A DNA stretch of 64,000 nucleotides from JAZNQN01 sp045590195 (GCA_045590195.1 JAZNQN010000039.1:1-64000), one strand, 5' to 3'. Shown: positions 50,867 through 60,015, numbered from the stretch's first letter. The notes: generated by a model not told the origin, from the letters alone. Translations and numbers: made by a program.

Positions 50867-52128
50867 TATTTATCCTCCTTGTTTATAAAAAGGGTAATAT
50901 TTTCAGCAGTTAATTCGATTTCTTCACTTTCGCCGCTTTCCATATTTTTTATTTTAACTTTACCTGACAAAACCTCGTCGCCACCGATTACAACCGAATA
51001 TTTTGCGCCCATTCTGTCGGCATTTTTCATTTGTGCTTTAAGGCTCTTGCCGTCAAGATCGCACATTGCGTGAAGGCCGTTTCGGCGAAGGGCATGAGTA
51101 AGGGAAATAACAAAATCGCTCTCGCCCATTGAAGCTACGTAAATGTCAGGTGTTGGTGCTGCGGGAATTTCTACTCCCTGCGCCTGCATTACGAGAAGTA
51201 TTCTTTCGAGGCCTGTTGCAAAGCCGATACCAGGTGTTGGAGAGCCGCCAAGGGTTTCGATAAGGCCGTTGTATCTTCCACCGCCGCAAACAGTTCCCTG
51301 TGCGCCGATATCTGTTGAAACAAATTCAAAAACGGTTTTTGTATAATAGTCAAGTCCTCTTACGATTGAAGGGTCGATATTATATTTAATGCCCATATCG
51401 TCGAGATATTTTTTGGTTTTTTCAAAGTGGTCACTACAATCAGGGCAAATACTGTCAAGAATTGAAGGTGCGCCTGCGGCAACCTTTTTACATTCCGGAC
51501 ACTTGCAGTCGATTATGCGCATGGGGTTTTTATGAAGCCTGTCGTGGCAGGTGGGGCAGAGAGAATCAAGGTTTTGGGTAAAGTATTTAACCAATGCCTC
51601 GTTATATTCTTTTCTGCACTGGGGGCAGCCGATGCTGTTTATATTAAGGGTTAAGCCACGAATGCCGAGATTTTCAAAAATTGCGTTTGCAACTGCAATT
51701 ATTTCAGCATCGAGAGCAGGGGAATCGCTTCCGTATGCCTCAACTCCAAACTGATGAAACTCTCTCAGTCTGCCTGCCTGTGGTTTTTCGTAGCGATAGC
51801 AGGTAATATCGTAAAAGAGCTTTACGGGAGATGGAAGGGCATAAAGCGAATGCTCGAGATACGCCCTTGCGGCTGAAGCAGTTCCTTCGGGGCGAAGTGT
51901 TATGCTTCTTCCACCTTTGTCTTCAAAGGTGTACATTTCTTTCTGAACAACGTCGGTAGTGTCGCCAACGCCTCTTAAAAACAATTCTGTATGTTCAAAC
52001 ACAGGTGTTTGAATTTCGGAAAAGCCGAAAACTCTCGCTGTTTCTTTGGCGGTTTCACGAAGATAGCGCCATTTATATGAATCATCGGGCAGAATATCTG
52101 CAGTTCCTCTTGGGGCTTTTGTAAGCAT
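50866..52128 (-). CDS. hisS: Histidyl-tRNA synthetase
   Basis: The 420-aa class II synthetase begins LTKAPRGTADILPDDS, has LRPEGTASAARAYLEHSL (motif 2 region), RGLDYYTKTVFEFV (histidine A motif), ATGLERILLVM and a Cys-rich zinc insertion (CPQCRKEY, CPTCHDR, CPECKK, CPDC) seen in some Clostridia. hisS precedes aspS as is usual. GGAGG lies before the ATG. No T-box is visible upstream. Confidence 0.95.
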   Translation of the reverse strand: MLTKAPRGTADILPDDSYKWRYLRETAKETARVFGFSEIQTPVFEHTELFLRGVGDTTDVVQKEMYTFEDKGGRSITLRPEGTASAARAYLEHSLYALPSPVKLFYDITCYRYEKPQAGRLREFHQFGVEAYGSDSPALDAEIIAVANAIFENLGIRGLTLNINSIGCPQCRKEYNEALVKYFTQNLDSLCPTCHDRLHKNPMRIIDCKCPECKKVAAGAPSILDSICPDCSDHFEKTKKYLDDMGIKYNIDPSIVRGLDYYTKTVFEFVSTDIGAQGTVCGGGRYNGLIETLGGSPTPGIGFATGLERILLVMQAQGVEIPAAPTPDIYVASMGESDFVISLTHALRRNGLHAMCDLDGKSLKAQMKNADRMGAKYSVVIGGDEVLSGKVKIKNMESGESEEIELTAENITLFINKEDK

Positions 52129-52176
52129 ACCGAATCCTCCTTTAAACTAAAAAATTACATATTTATATATTTTATT

Positions 52177-52206
52177 ATTTTATCTTATTCTGTGCCTTTC
52201 TGTCAA
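52177..52206 (-). promoter_or_regulatory. Promoter of hisS-aspS
   Basis: Minus-strand TTGACA and TAAAAT with 18-nt spacing, 49 nt upstream of hisS. Confidence 0.6.
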
Positions 52207-52276
52207 GTGTTTTTGAAGTTATTGGCCGCCTTTTGGCCCCTTTCTTGTAAAAATTTAAAATTTGTTAAAAAAACAC

Positions 52277-52306
52277 TTGACAGTTGAATGGCTGTTCAAC
52301 TATAAT
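52277..52306 (+). promoter_or_regulatory. Promoter of cadC-cadA
   Basis: TTGACA and TATAAT with 18-nt spacing; the spacer is almost fully filled by the first operator. Confidence 0.85.
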
Positions 52307-52334
52307 ATAGTTAAACGATTGAACAACTATTCAA
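52283..52334. promoter_or_regulatory. Two ArsR/SmtB-type operators
   Basis: TTGAA-N6-TTCAA occurs at 52284-52299 (in the promoter spacer) and at 52319-52334 (between the start of transcription and the ribosome binding site). Both are followed by CTAT. The arms match 12-2-12 type sites bound by SmtB/CadC repressors. Confidence 0.8.
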
Positions 52335-52351
52335 CTATTGGAGGTGTTTAT

Positions 52352-52696
52352 ATGGATTTTTGTCAGTGTGACTATGTTCACGAAAGCGCAGTAAGAGAAA
52401 CGGTTTCTCATATGCCAACAGAGGAGGAAATGTTTCTTTTGTCAGAATTTTTTAAGGTTTTTGGCGACAGTACAAGAATTAAAATTATGTCGGCTCTGGA
52501 AGGTGGCGAGCTTTGTGTTTGCGATATTGCATCGGTGCTTGGTATGACAAAGTCGGCAATTTCGCATCAGCTTAAATCCCTTAAAGATGCAAAGCTTGTT
52601 AAAAGCAGAAAAGACGGGAAAAATGTTTTTTATTCTCCTGCTGATGAGCACGTTAAAAAGGTTTTTGAGCTTGGGCTTGAGCATATAAGGGAGTAG
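52352..52696 (+). CDS. cadC: CadC/SmtB-type metal-sensing repressor
   Basis: The 114-aa ArsR-family winged helix protein has MDFCQCDYVHESA at the N-terminus, ELCVCDIASVLGMTKSAISH with the CVC metal ligands of the alpha-3N/alpha-4 site known in CadC, and YSPADEHVKKVFELGLEHIR with DEH...H, the alpha-5 site residues. Metals expected are Cd, Pb or Zn. ATG 52352 is 5 nt after GGAGGTG. It lies 4 nt from the ATPase gene and under two matching operators. Confidence 0.9.
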   Translation: MDFCQCDYVHESAVRETVSHMPTEEEMFLLSEFFKVFGDSTRIKIMSALEGGELCVCDIASVLGMTKSAISHQLKSLKDAKLVKSRKDGKNVFYSPADEHVKKVFELGLEHIRE

Positions 52697-52700
52697 AAAA

Positions 52701-54500
52701 ATGAAAAAACAAATTATTATTCTGGCAATATCGCTTATTTTATTGGTGCTTGGAATGCTCTCAAAGGGCATAATTGCGGTTTTGCTGTGTTTTATAGCGC
52801 TTTACCTGTCGGGACGTGATGTTTTAAAAGAATGTGTTGAAGGAATTCGTAAAGGCGAAATTTTTGACGAGTGTTTTCTTATGTCACTTGCGGCTATCAG
52901 TGCATTTGTAATAGGCGAGCATCACGAAGGCGTGGCGATTATGCTTTTTTATCAGGTTGGCGAACTTTTCTGCCATCACGCAGGGGAAAACTCACGAAAT
53001 TCCATAAAAGAGCTTATGAAACTGCAAAGCGAAGAGGCTTTTGTAGAGCGCGGTGGCCGCCTTTTGAAAGTATCTCCCGAAGAAGTGGGAATAGGCGAAA
53101 TAATTGTTGTTTCGCCGGGACAGAGAGTTCCCCTTGACGGCGTTATTGTAAAGGGGAAAGCCGCTTTTGATACTTCTTCTCTTACAGGAGAGGTTTTGCC
53201 AAAAGATTTAGGCGAAGGCGACAGTGTTTTAAGTGGATTTGTATGCGCCGAGGCGGCAGTTTCGGTAAGAGTGGAAAAAAGCTATGAAAATTCTGCTGTT
53301 TCAAAAATTTTAAAGCTTACAGAGGAAAGCCGCGAGAAAAAATCGAAAACAGAAAAATTTATAACATCATTTGCCAAAGTTTATACCCCTATTGTTGTAA
53401 CTTTGGCGGCAATTTTGGCAATTTTACCGCCGATTTTAGGAATGATGGGAGCAAATGAAAGCATATACAGAGCTATATCTTTTCTTGTAGTTTCCTGCCC
53501 GTGTGCGCTGGTGGTGTCGGTGCCGGTTGCGTATTTCGGGGCTATTGGAGCGGCGGCAAAAGGTGGTGCACTAATTAAGGGGAGCACCGTTTTAGATGCT
53601 CTTGCAAAAGCTGAAATAGCCGTATTTGACAAAACCGGAACACTTACTAACGGAGAATTTGAAGCTATAGAAATTTGTTCGGTTAATATGGAAAAAGAAG
53701 AGCTTTTAACCCTTTGTGCGGCGGCTGAATTTTTAAGCGCACATCCGATAGCGCAGTTTTTAAAGAAATACGCAGGAGAAATAAACCCTGAAAATATCAA
53801 AGGTTTTGAAGAAATTGCAGGCAGAGGCGTTTTGGCAAATTTTAAAGGAAAAGAAATTATTTCGGGTAACGCCGCTTTAATGAAAGAAAAGGGAATTACT
53901 TTCGAAAAAGCTGAAGGTTGTGTAATTTATGTATCGGTTGACGGCGTATATGAAGGTTATATAAAAATTTCGGACAAAGTAAGAAGCGGGGCAGAAAAAG
54001 CCATAAAAGAGCTTAGAAAAAGCGGAATTAAGAAATGCGTGATGCTTACGGGAGATACCGCTTTTGCGGCAGAAAATGTTGCAAAAAGGGCGGAGCTTGA
54101 CGGGTTTTATCATTCGCTTTTACCGGAAGGTAAGGTTTTAAAAATTGAAGAGCTTACAAAAGAAGGAAAAGTTTTATTTTTGGGCGATGGAATTAACGAT
54201 GCGCCTTCTATAATGAGGGCTGATGTGGGGGTGGCAATGGGAGCCCTTGGAAGCGATGTGGCAATTGAAAGCGCCGATATAGTGCTTTCGGGCGACAATT
54301 TGTTTGCGTTGCCGAAAGCTATGAAAATTTCGAAAAAGGCAAGGCGCATAGCCGCTGAAAATATAGTAATTTCAATTGGAATAAAGGTTCTTATTATGAT
54401 AGCGGCGCTTTTGGGAATATCTAATTTATGGATTTCTGTTTTCGCCGATGTTGGAGTTTGCATTATAGCAGTTTTGAATGCTTTGAGAATATTTAAATAA
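52701..54500 (+). CDS. cadA: Heavy-metal P1B-type ATPase (CadA/ZntA-like)
   Basis: Exports Cd, Zn or Pb at the cost of ATP. The 599-aa protein has the ion motif SCPCALVVSVPVAYFGA near residue 265, phosphorylation motif DKTGTLTNGEF near 310, SAHPIAQFL near 345, MLTGDTAFAAENV near 450 and LGDGINDAPS near 495. It lacks the N-terminal HMA or Cys-rich domain of classical CadA (about 700 aa), starting directly with the first helices. Regulated by the adjacent CadC-like repressor. A bidirectional terminator follows. Confidence 0.93.
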   Translation: MKKQIIILAISLILLVLGMLSKGIIAVLLCFIALYLSGRDVLKECVEGIRKGEIFDECFLMSLAAISAFVIGEHHEGVAIMLFYQVGELFCHHAGENSRNSIKELMKLQSEEAFVERGGRLLKVSPEEVGIGEIIVVSPGQRVPLDGVIVKGKAAFDTSSLTGEVLPKDLGEGDSVLSGFVCAEAAVSVRVEKSYENSAVSKILKLTEESREKKSKTEKFITSFAKVYTPIVVTLAAILAILPPILGMMGANESIYRAISFLVVSCPCALVVSVPVAYFGAIGAAAKGGALIKGSTVLDALAKAEIAVFDKTGTLTNGEFEAIEICSVNMEKEELLTLCAAAEFLSAHPIAQFLKKYAGEINPENIKGFEEIAGRGVLANFKGKEIISGNAALMKEKGITFEKAEGCVIYVSVDGVYEGYIKISDKVRSGAEKAIKELRKSGIKKCVMLTGDTAFAAENVAKRAELDGFYHSLLPEGKVLKIEELTKEGKVLFLGDGINDAPSIMRADVGVAMGALGSDVAIESADIVLSGDNLFALPKAMKISKKARRIAAENIVISIGIKVLIMIAALLGISNLWISVFADVGVCIIAVLNALRIFK

Positions 54501-54531
54501 AAAACATCCCGCACACGCGGGATGTTTTTTT
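54501..54531. terminator. Bidirectional terminator between cadA and the glycosidase
   Basis: AAAACATCCCGC pairs with GCGGGATGTTTT around ACAC, with A-run and T-run on the two sides. Confidence 0.9.
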
Positions 54532-57265
54532 ATCTGCTAATGAGGCTTACATCTGCAAAACAATAATTATCGTTCCATTTATCGGGGTTATATACCTGTT
54601 TACTGTACCATACGCATTTTTCTTTTAAAAAGCTTGAGGGAACAACCCTGTAGCTTTCGCCTTCAGAAAGGTGCAAAGGCCCTTGCATATTACGAAGATT
54701 ATTAACTAAAGTAAGTTCAATTTCATTTTCGCCTTCTTTTAAAAGGTGGCGTACATCTGCTTCGTAAGGCTCCCACATAAACGGCTCAATTTCAGTGCCG
54801 TTTATTTTTGCTTTTACTACATTTATTCCATTTTTCACAAATGAAAGCTTTTCGCCTTTTGTAAATGTTTTTGAAAGGGTTATTTCCCCTGCAAAGAAGG
54901 GGAAGCCCTGTTTTTGTATGCCCAAAAGAGTGATTTCTGTTTCGGGTTTTGTAATAGCAAAATCGCCCTCGTAGCGGCAGGCATTTTTAGGAAGTTCTTC
55001 CCATTTGCCGCTGCATTTTACCGAGAAATCGCCAACAAGATAAATTTGCTCAATTTCCATATCAAATGTAAGTTTATTTTTTTCCGATTCGAAAATATAA
55101 CTGTTTTTAAGGCTTTGATATGTCTTTTCGCTCTGGGTAAAGTTTACGCTGAAGCTTATAACGTTTTCGCCTACTTTAACCTGTTTTGCAATATCAATTT
55201 TGCGAAAAGCCTTGTCGGCAAAATATCCCAAGTCGCATTTATCTGCTTTTTCGCCGTTTACCGATATTTCAAAAATTTCGGGGGTTTCGCAAACAAGATA
55301 AAGCTTTTCGGGAACAAACTCCGAATAAAACTTATAGTCAAGCTTTATATCGATGGGTTTTTCTTTGTCAAGAGCCCTATACATTGCGTTTAAAACATAA
55401 CCTTTTTCTTCCTCTAAAACACTGTCGAAATAATAATCGCAGTAGTCGAGAGTATAAACATTTTCTGTGCACGATTTAATATTCCATTTACCACCAAGGT
55501 CGATAGGTGAAAGATTGGGTTTTTCAGCCTTTTCGCATCTCATGCCAAAATCATCGATAACCACAAGAGATTCGTATTTATGGAATGTGTGATGACCGTC
55601 AAAATCTGAAAGCTCGCCTGTTTTTATGTTCATAACTTTGTTGCCTTTTGAAATAAAAGCATCAAAAGTTTCTTCGGTGCTGTTTACAAAGTAATAAAGG
55701 TTATAATCTTTACATTTGCGCTGGCAGTATGTAATTTCGGGAATGTTTATAATATCGTTATTCTCAAGTTCCTCTACTGTTACTATTTTGCCGCCGTTTT
55801 CGGTAAACTCTGTTAAAAGGCGGAGAGTGTTATCAAAAAATGCATCGCAGGGAGGAAGAATAACTTTTGAATACTTCTTCTCGCCTATTACGATTTGTCC
55901 GTTTTCAATTTTGCCGTGGCGCTCCATAAGAATTTCGTCGCCCAGGTGGAAGTTAATATGTTTTCTTTCAAGGGCTACGAGCATATTTTTAAATTCATCG
56001 TTAAGTGCCATTATAGCAGTCTGGTCGCTATTATCGCCGTACTGTTCGCCGTCTTTATACATTGTCCATGCGGCGGTTTGAGGATGAATTACAAGGGTGT
56101 CAACCCCGTCGTCGCCCTCGGTTAAAAGCATACCGATACGGCTCATAGAATCGTTAAACATTTTATAATCTTTCCACCAGGGCTGCTGGATATACATTGC
56201 CGGCGGATAATCTCTTTTTCTAAGGCCTCGGTTTGTATAGCCCTGAAGATGCTGACAAAGAAGGTTTATTCCACGCACCATCTGATGCTCGTAAATCCAT
56301 TTAAGCTCATCGTGGCCAACGTTATGGCCGCAAAGGGCAAAGGTTTCGGAAAGCACCTGTTTTTTGCCAAACTGCCTTGCTGCAGAGCCTACCTGATGAG
56401 GGGTTAAATCGTCATCGTTTCGGCGAACAAGCCAGTCCATACCGGGGATTGACATATATTCGTAATGTGGCATACAAGCGCCGTTCGAGGTAAGTTGAAG
56501 ATACAAATCATCTTCGCAAACCAGGTGACCTGTAAGCTTTAAGCCGTGTTCCTGACACCAATCATAAATTTGCTTCATAAAGTTTTCGGAAAAGAGCATA
56601 GTTACAAGGCGCCAGAATTTTATTCTTGTATTTTTATAGTCGCCTACATTTAAGAAAAGCTCAGGCAGTTTTTCCAGAAGATTTTCGCCGTATTCCTTTT
56701 TGAATTCATCGGGGAGAATAAAGCTCCAGGGAATACCCTTGCGGGAAATCTGAGGCTCGTCGGTAAAAAATCCGTCAAGGTCTTTGCCGAATTTATCGTA
56801 GTAAGGCTGATAAATATTATCAATAAAATCTTTTACAACCTCTTTATCGAGAGTGTCAACATAAAAAGGATTAACTTCATAATAAAAATGATATCCCGAA
56901 ATATTTGTAATAGTGTTTTCGGTTTCTTTTTCGCCCAGTTCATAACGGAGATATTTTTGCTGGTATTTTATGCCTTTTCCGTTTACTATGCCGCCGCCAA
57001 AACCGCTTGGCCAGCCGTTTTCATCGTATGCCCAGGCGTGCATACCGCATTCTTTGGCGGTTTTTATGCTTTCTTCAACATTTTCAAACCATTCTTCGCC
57101 CATATATTCTGTTTGAAGGCCACCTCTGGCGTGCATAAAAAAGCCGCCGATACCAACGCCGTTCATTTCATTTATCTGGCGTGAGGTTTCTTTTGTTTCG
57201 AGTTTATCGTTCCACGACCAGAAAGGGATGGGGCGAAACTTTTTGTCTACATTTTTAAAATCCAT
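54530..57265 (-). CDS. Large glycoside hydrolase, GH106-like putative rhamnosidase
   Basis: The 911-aa protein opens with FRPIPFWSWNDKLETKETSR and continues with GIGGFFMHARGGLQTEYMG, a TIM-barrel pattern I associate with the GH106 (alpha-L-rhamnosidase) and related families. Acidic motifs include YDENGWPSGFGGG near 100 and FFTDEPQISRKG near 165, likely catalytic. The C-terminal 300 residues look like beta-sandwich carbohydrate modules. There is no signal peptide, so the substrate must be imported. EamA permease overlaps its ribosome binding site upstream, and rhaBA lies 20 kb away. The family assignment is from memory and moderate. Confidence 0.68.
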   Translation of the reverse strand: MDFKNVDKKFRPIPFWSWNDKLETKETSRQINEMNGVGIGGFFMHARGGLQTEYMGEEWFENVEESIKTAKECGMHAWAYDENGWPSGFGGGIVNGKGIKYQQKYLRYELGEKETENTITNISGYHFYYEVNPFYVDTLDKEVVKDFIDNIYQPYYDKFGKDLDGFFTDEPQISRKGIPWSFILPDEFKKEYGENLLEKLPELFLNVGDYKNTRIKFWRLVTMLFSENFMKQIYDWCQEHGLKLTGHLVCEDDLYLQLTSNGACMPHYEYMSIPGMDWLVRRNDDDLTPHQVGSAARQFGKKQVLSETFALCGHNVGHDELKWIYEHQMVRGINLLCQHLQGYTNRGLRKRDYPPAMYIQQPWWKDYKMFNDSMSRIGMLLTEGDDGVDTLVIHPQTAAWTMYKDGEQYGDNSDQTAIMALNDEFKNMLVALERKHINFHLGDEILMERHGKIENGQIVIGEKKYSKVILPPCDAFFDNTLRLLTEFTENGGKIVTVEELENNDIINIPEITYCQRKCKDYNLYYFVNSTEETFDAFISKGNKVMNIKTGELSDFDGHHTFHKYESLVVIDDFGMRCEKAEKPNLSPIDLGGKWNIKSCTENVYTLDYCDYYFDSVLEEEKGYVLNAMYRALDKEKPIDIKLDYKFYSEFVPEKLYLVCETPEIFEISVNGEKADKCDLGYFADKAFRKIDIAKQVKVGENVISFSVNFTQSEKTYQSLKNSYIFESEKNKLTFDMEIEQIYLVGDFSVKCSGKWEELPKNACRYEGDFAITKPETEITLLGIQKQGFPFFAGEITLSKTFTKGEKLSFVKNGINVVKAKINGTEIEPFMWEPYEADVRHLLKEGENEIELTLVNNLRNMQGPLHLSEGESYRVVPSSFLKEKCVWYSKQVYNPDKWNDNYCFADVSLISR

Positions 57266-57266
57266 A

Positions 57267-58151
57267 CTATTTCCTCCTTTTAAGCGGTGGGAGCTGAATA
57301 TATATTACTGCCGCAAACACAACGGCGCAGCCTAAAAATTCACGAAGTGTCATCATTTCATTCAAAAACAAGAGGCCTGACAAAGCCGCAAAAACAGATT
57401 CGAGACTCATAATAATACTTGCAACCGTAGGCTCGGCATATTTCTGGCCTACAACCTGCAAGGTATATGCAATTCCGCAGGACATAATGCCCGAATACAT
57501 TATGGGGCCAAGGCTTTTGAGTACTGCATCAAGCGGCGGTTTTTCAAAAATAAACATACCAATTGTTGCAATAATTCCCGCAACTGCAAACTGCAGGCAC
57601 GAAAGCTTTACAGGGTCAACCTTTGGCGAATAATTATCGATTGCCAGAATATGAAATGCGAAAACTACGGCACAAAGCAAAACTAAAATGTCGCCTTTTG
57701 ATATGGAAGTAAAGCCTTCCTGCATACAAAGAAGATACATTCCAAAAAGGGCGAGAAGAACAGAAATAATTGTTTGCCCCTTTATGCCTTTGCCTAAAAA
57801 TATTCCCACAATGGGAACAAAAATCATATAAAGAGAGGTTAAAAAACCTGATTTTCCGGCATCTATGTAAACCATACCAAAGGTTTGAAGTGAGCTTGCT
57901 ATGCAGAGGAAAATTCCGCATACAAGGCCGCCTTTAAGCAAGGTTTTGTTTTTAAAGCTCATTTTTTGCTCTTTTCCGCGGTCGGCTACAAATATAAAAG
58001 GAAGTAAAACCACAGAGCCCAAAAGGGTACGAAGGCCGATAAATGTAAGCGGGCCTACGGAATTCATACCAAGTTTTTGCGAAACAAACGATGTTCCCCA
58101 TATTATTGCAGTGAGCAATAATATTAAAGAGCCTTTTAAATTTTTTGTCAT
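57267..58151 (-). CDS. EamA/DMT-family permease
   Basis: The 294-aa protein has ten hydrophobic helices in two EamA repeats, with IIWGTSFVSQKLGMNSVGPL near residue 17 and ALSGLLFLNEMMTLREFLG near 253. DMT proteins move metabolites or drugs; the substrate is unknown. It has its own promoter and its end contains the ribosome binding site of the glycosidase gene, so the two form an operon. Confidence 0.88.
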   Translation of the reverse strand: MTKNLKGSLILLLTAIIWGTSFVSQKLGMNSVGPLTFIGLRTLLGSVVLLPFIFVADRGKEQKMSFKNKTLLKGGLVCGIFLCIASSLQTFGMVYIDAGKSGFLTSLYMIFVPIVGIFLGKGIKGQTIISVLLALFGMYLLCMQEGFTSISKGDILVLLCAVVFAFHILAIDNYSPKVDPVKLSCLQFAVAGIIATIGMFIFEKPPLDAVLKSLGPIMYSGIMSCGIAYTLQVVGQKYAEPTVASIIMSLESVFAALSGLLFLNEMMTLREFLGCAVVFAAVIYIQLPPLKRRK

Positions 58152-58190
58152 AAGTTTAAACCTCGAAATGATTAGTTTTTACGGTAAAAA

Positions 58191-58219
58191 ATTATAGCAT
58201 AGGGCTGTAAAAAAGTCAA
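58191..58219 (-). promoter_or_regulatory. Promoter of the EamA-glycosidase operon
   Basis: Minus-strand TTGACT and TATAAT with 17-nt spacing. Confidence 0.7.
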
Positions 58220-58223
58220 CAAT

Positions 58224-58262
58224 GAATTACACCCCGAAACCTCAGCTTTCAGGGTGTAATTC
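58224..58262. terminator. Hairpin between small ORF and EamA
   Basis: GAATTACACCC pairs with GGGTGTAATTC over a 17-nt loop that holds CTCAGCTTTC. It ends 2 nt from the stop of the small gene. A short T-stretch lies further on, so it is a possible terminator. Confidence 0.55.
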
Positions 58263-58264
58263 TA

Positions 58265-58438
58265 CTAAAAAAACTTATTTACTTCTGTTTCCTTTTCTTC
58301 GTCAATACTTTCGCCGTCCCAAATGCTGTCAAGCTTTGCAGCGTGGGACAGGTCACGCGTTTCGGGAACTATTTCGGGGTTATTAAACGACGGCAGATTT
58401 ATGTTTCTGGGATCTTTTCCTTTTGATGTTTTTTTCAA
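58265..58438 (-). CDS. Small protein of unknown function
   Basis: The 57-aa protein (MKKTSKGKDPRNINLPSFNN at its start) is charged, with no membrane helix or Cys. TTG 58438 is 8 nt from a full GGAGG; a GTG at 58447 abuts that site. It sits alone between EamA and the SDR gene. Strong ribosome binding site and 3' hairpin support a real gene, but there is no homology I can name. Confidence 0.5.
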   Translation of the reverse strand: MKKTSKGKDPRNINLPSFNNPEIVPETRDLSHAAKLDSIWDGESIDEEKETEVNKFF

Positions 58439-58575
58439 AATAAGCACCTCCTTTTTTATAGTATGCCTTAAAAACTTTTAAATTTTCAAAAAATATTATT
58501 TTCGTGAAGGATTTTTATGTAAATTGTAGAATATTTATAAAGAATACATAAAATTATTTTTTGGAGGTATTACAA

Positions 58576-59376
58576 ATGACTTTGAAAGATTTCAGCCTTG
58601 AAGGTAAAGTTGCTCTTGTAACAGGTGCTTCTTACGGAATAGGTTATGCTATCGCTTCTGCTTATGCTAAAGCAGGTGCAAAAATTACATTCTGTGACAT
58701 TAAACAGGAATTTGTTGACAAAGGCCTTGCTGCTTACGAAGCTGACGGCATTGAAGCAAAAGGTTATGTTTGTGACGTAACTAACGAAGATATGGTTCAG
58801 GAAATGGTTAAGAAAATCGAAGCAGAAGTTGGCGTTATCGATATTTTGGTTAACAATGCAGGTATTATTAAAAGAATTCCTATGCACGAAATGACAGCTG
58901 ACGAGTTCAGACAGGTTATTGATGTTGACCTTAACGCTCCATTTATCGTATCAAAAGCTGTTCTTCCTTCAATGATGAAGAAAGGCCACGGCAAAATTAT
59001 AAACATTTGCTCAATGATGAGCGAACTTGGCAGAGAAACTGTTTCTGCATACGCAGCTGCAAAGGGCGGCCTTAAAATGCTTACAAGAAACATTTGTTCA
59101 GAATATGGCGAATACAACATTCAGTGTAACGGCATTGGACCCGGTTACATTGCAACTCCTCAGACTGCTCCACTTCGTGAGGTTCAGCCTGACGGCTCAC
59201 GTCACCCATTCGACCAGTTCATCTGTGCAAAAACTCCTGCAGGCAGATGGCTTGAAGCTGATGAACTTACAGGCCCTGCAATATTCCTTGCATCCGAGGC
59301 TTCAAATGCTGTAAACGGTCACATTCTTTATGTTGACGGTGGTATTTTGGCTTACATCGGAAAACAGCCTAAATAA
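58576..59376 (+). CDS. Short-chain dehydrogenase, gluconate 5-dehydrogenase-like
   Basis: The 266-aa SDR has the NAD(P) motif TGASYGIGYAIASAYAKAG near residue 17, NNAGIIKRIPMHEM near 94, and the catalytic Ser in the CSMMSE region with YAAAKGG near 161. The overall pattern is like gluconate 5-dehydrogenase or KduD-type sugar-acid dehydrogenases. ATG 58576 is 8 nt after GGAGG. A terminator follows. Substrate is not certain. Confidence 0.8.
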   Translation: MTLKDFSLEGKVALVTGASYGIGYAIASAYAKAGAKITFCDIKQEFVDKGLAAYEADGIEAKGYVCDVTNEDMVQEMVKKIEAEVGVIDILVNNAGIIKRIPMHEMTADEFRQVIDVDLNAPFIVSKAVLPSMMKKGHGKIINICSMMSELGRETVSAYAAAKGGLKMLTRNICSEYGEYNIQCNGIGPGYIATPQTAPLREVQPDGSRHPFDQFICAKTPAGRWLEADELTGPAIFLASEASNAVNGHILYVDGGILAYIGKQPK

Positions 59377-59389
59377 TTTTTAAATTTTA

Positions 59390-59421
59390 AACAGCTACAG
59401 TATATCTGTGGCTGTTTTTTT
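59390..59421 (+). terminator. Terminator of the SDR gene
   Basis: AACAGCTACAG pairs with CTGTGGCTGTT (one G-U) around TATAT, then a T-run. Confidence 0.85.
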
Positions 59422-59454
59422 GTGAAAAAAATTAAAAAATTTCCTCTTTTCTTT

Positions 59455-59483
59455 TTGACAAACCGAAAAAAATGTTGTATAAT
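59455..59483 (+). promoter_or_regulatory. Consensus promoter of carD-ispD-ispF
   Basis: Perfect TTGACA and TATAAT boxes with 17-nt spacing, 43 nt upstream of carD. Confidence 0.9.
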
Positions 59484-59526
59484 TATATTATACTGATAAT
59501 GTTAACCGATATAGGGGGAACGCAAA

Positions 59527-60009
59527 ATGTATAGTATAGGCGACAAAGTAGTTTACCCGATGCATGGAGCCGGAGTTATAGAGGATATTGAAGAGAAGGA
59601 AATCCTTGGAAAATTGCAGAAGTACTATGTAATGAAGATGCCTCTTGGCGACATGAAGGTTATGATTCCTATGTCAAATACTGACGGTATCGGTATTCGT
59701 GATATTATCGACGGGAAAGAAGCTGACAAGGTTTTAAAATCTTTCCAGGAATATTCGTCTGACTGTACACAAAACTGGAACAAGCGTTACAGAGAAAATA
59801 TGGTTAAAATCAAAAGCGGAAACATTTACGAGGTTGCCCGCGTTGTTAAGGCGCTTATGTGCAGAGATAAAGAAAAAGGGCTTTCAACGGGCGAGAGAAA
59901 AATGCTTACAAACGCAAAACAGATTTTAATCAGCGAGCTTGTGCTCGCTAAAGGCAGTTGCCAGAAAGATATTGAAGAAATTATTGAAAATATGATTGCC
60001 GAAGGGTAA
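59527..60009 (+). CDS. carD: CarD-family transcription regulator
   Basis: CarD binds RNA polymerase beta and stabilises open complexes. The 160-aa protein has the CarD_CdnL/TRCF Tudor-like domain (YSIGDKVVYPMHGAGVIEDI at the start) and a helical C-terminal domain with VARVVKALMCRDKEKGLS and LSTGERKMLTNAKQIL. The carD-ispD-ispF order is common in Firmicutes. Confidence 0.93.
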   Translation: MYSIGDKVVYPMHGAGVIEDIEEKEILGKLQKYYVMKMPLGDMKVMIPMSNTDGIGIRDIIDGKEADKVLKSFQEYSSDCTQNWNKRYRENMVKIKSGNIYEVARVVKALMCRDKEKGLSTGERKMLTNAKQILISELVLAKGSCQKDIEEIIENMIAEG

Positions 60010-60015
60010 CTTTTG

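Noticed and set aside
52129..52260. Possible T-box leader upstream of hisS-aspS
   Set aside because: No specifier stem, T-box sequence or antiterminator pairing is visible; a plain promoter explains the gap. A GGCC-N7-GGCC palindrome there is too short to matter.
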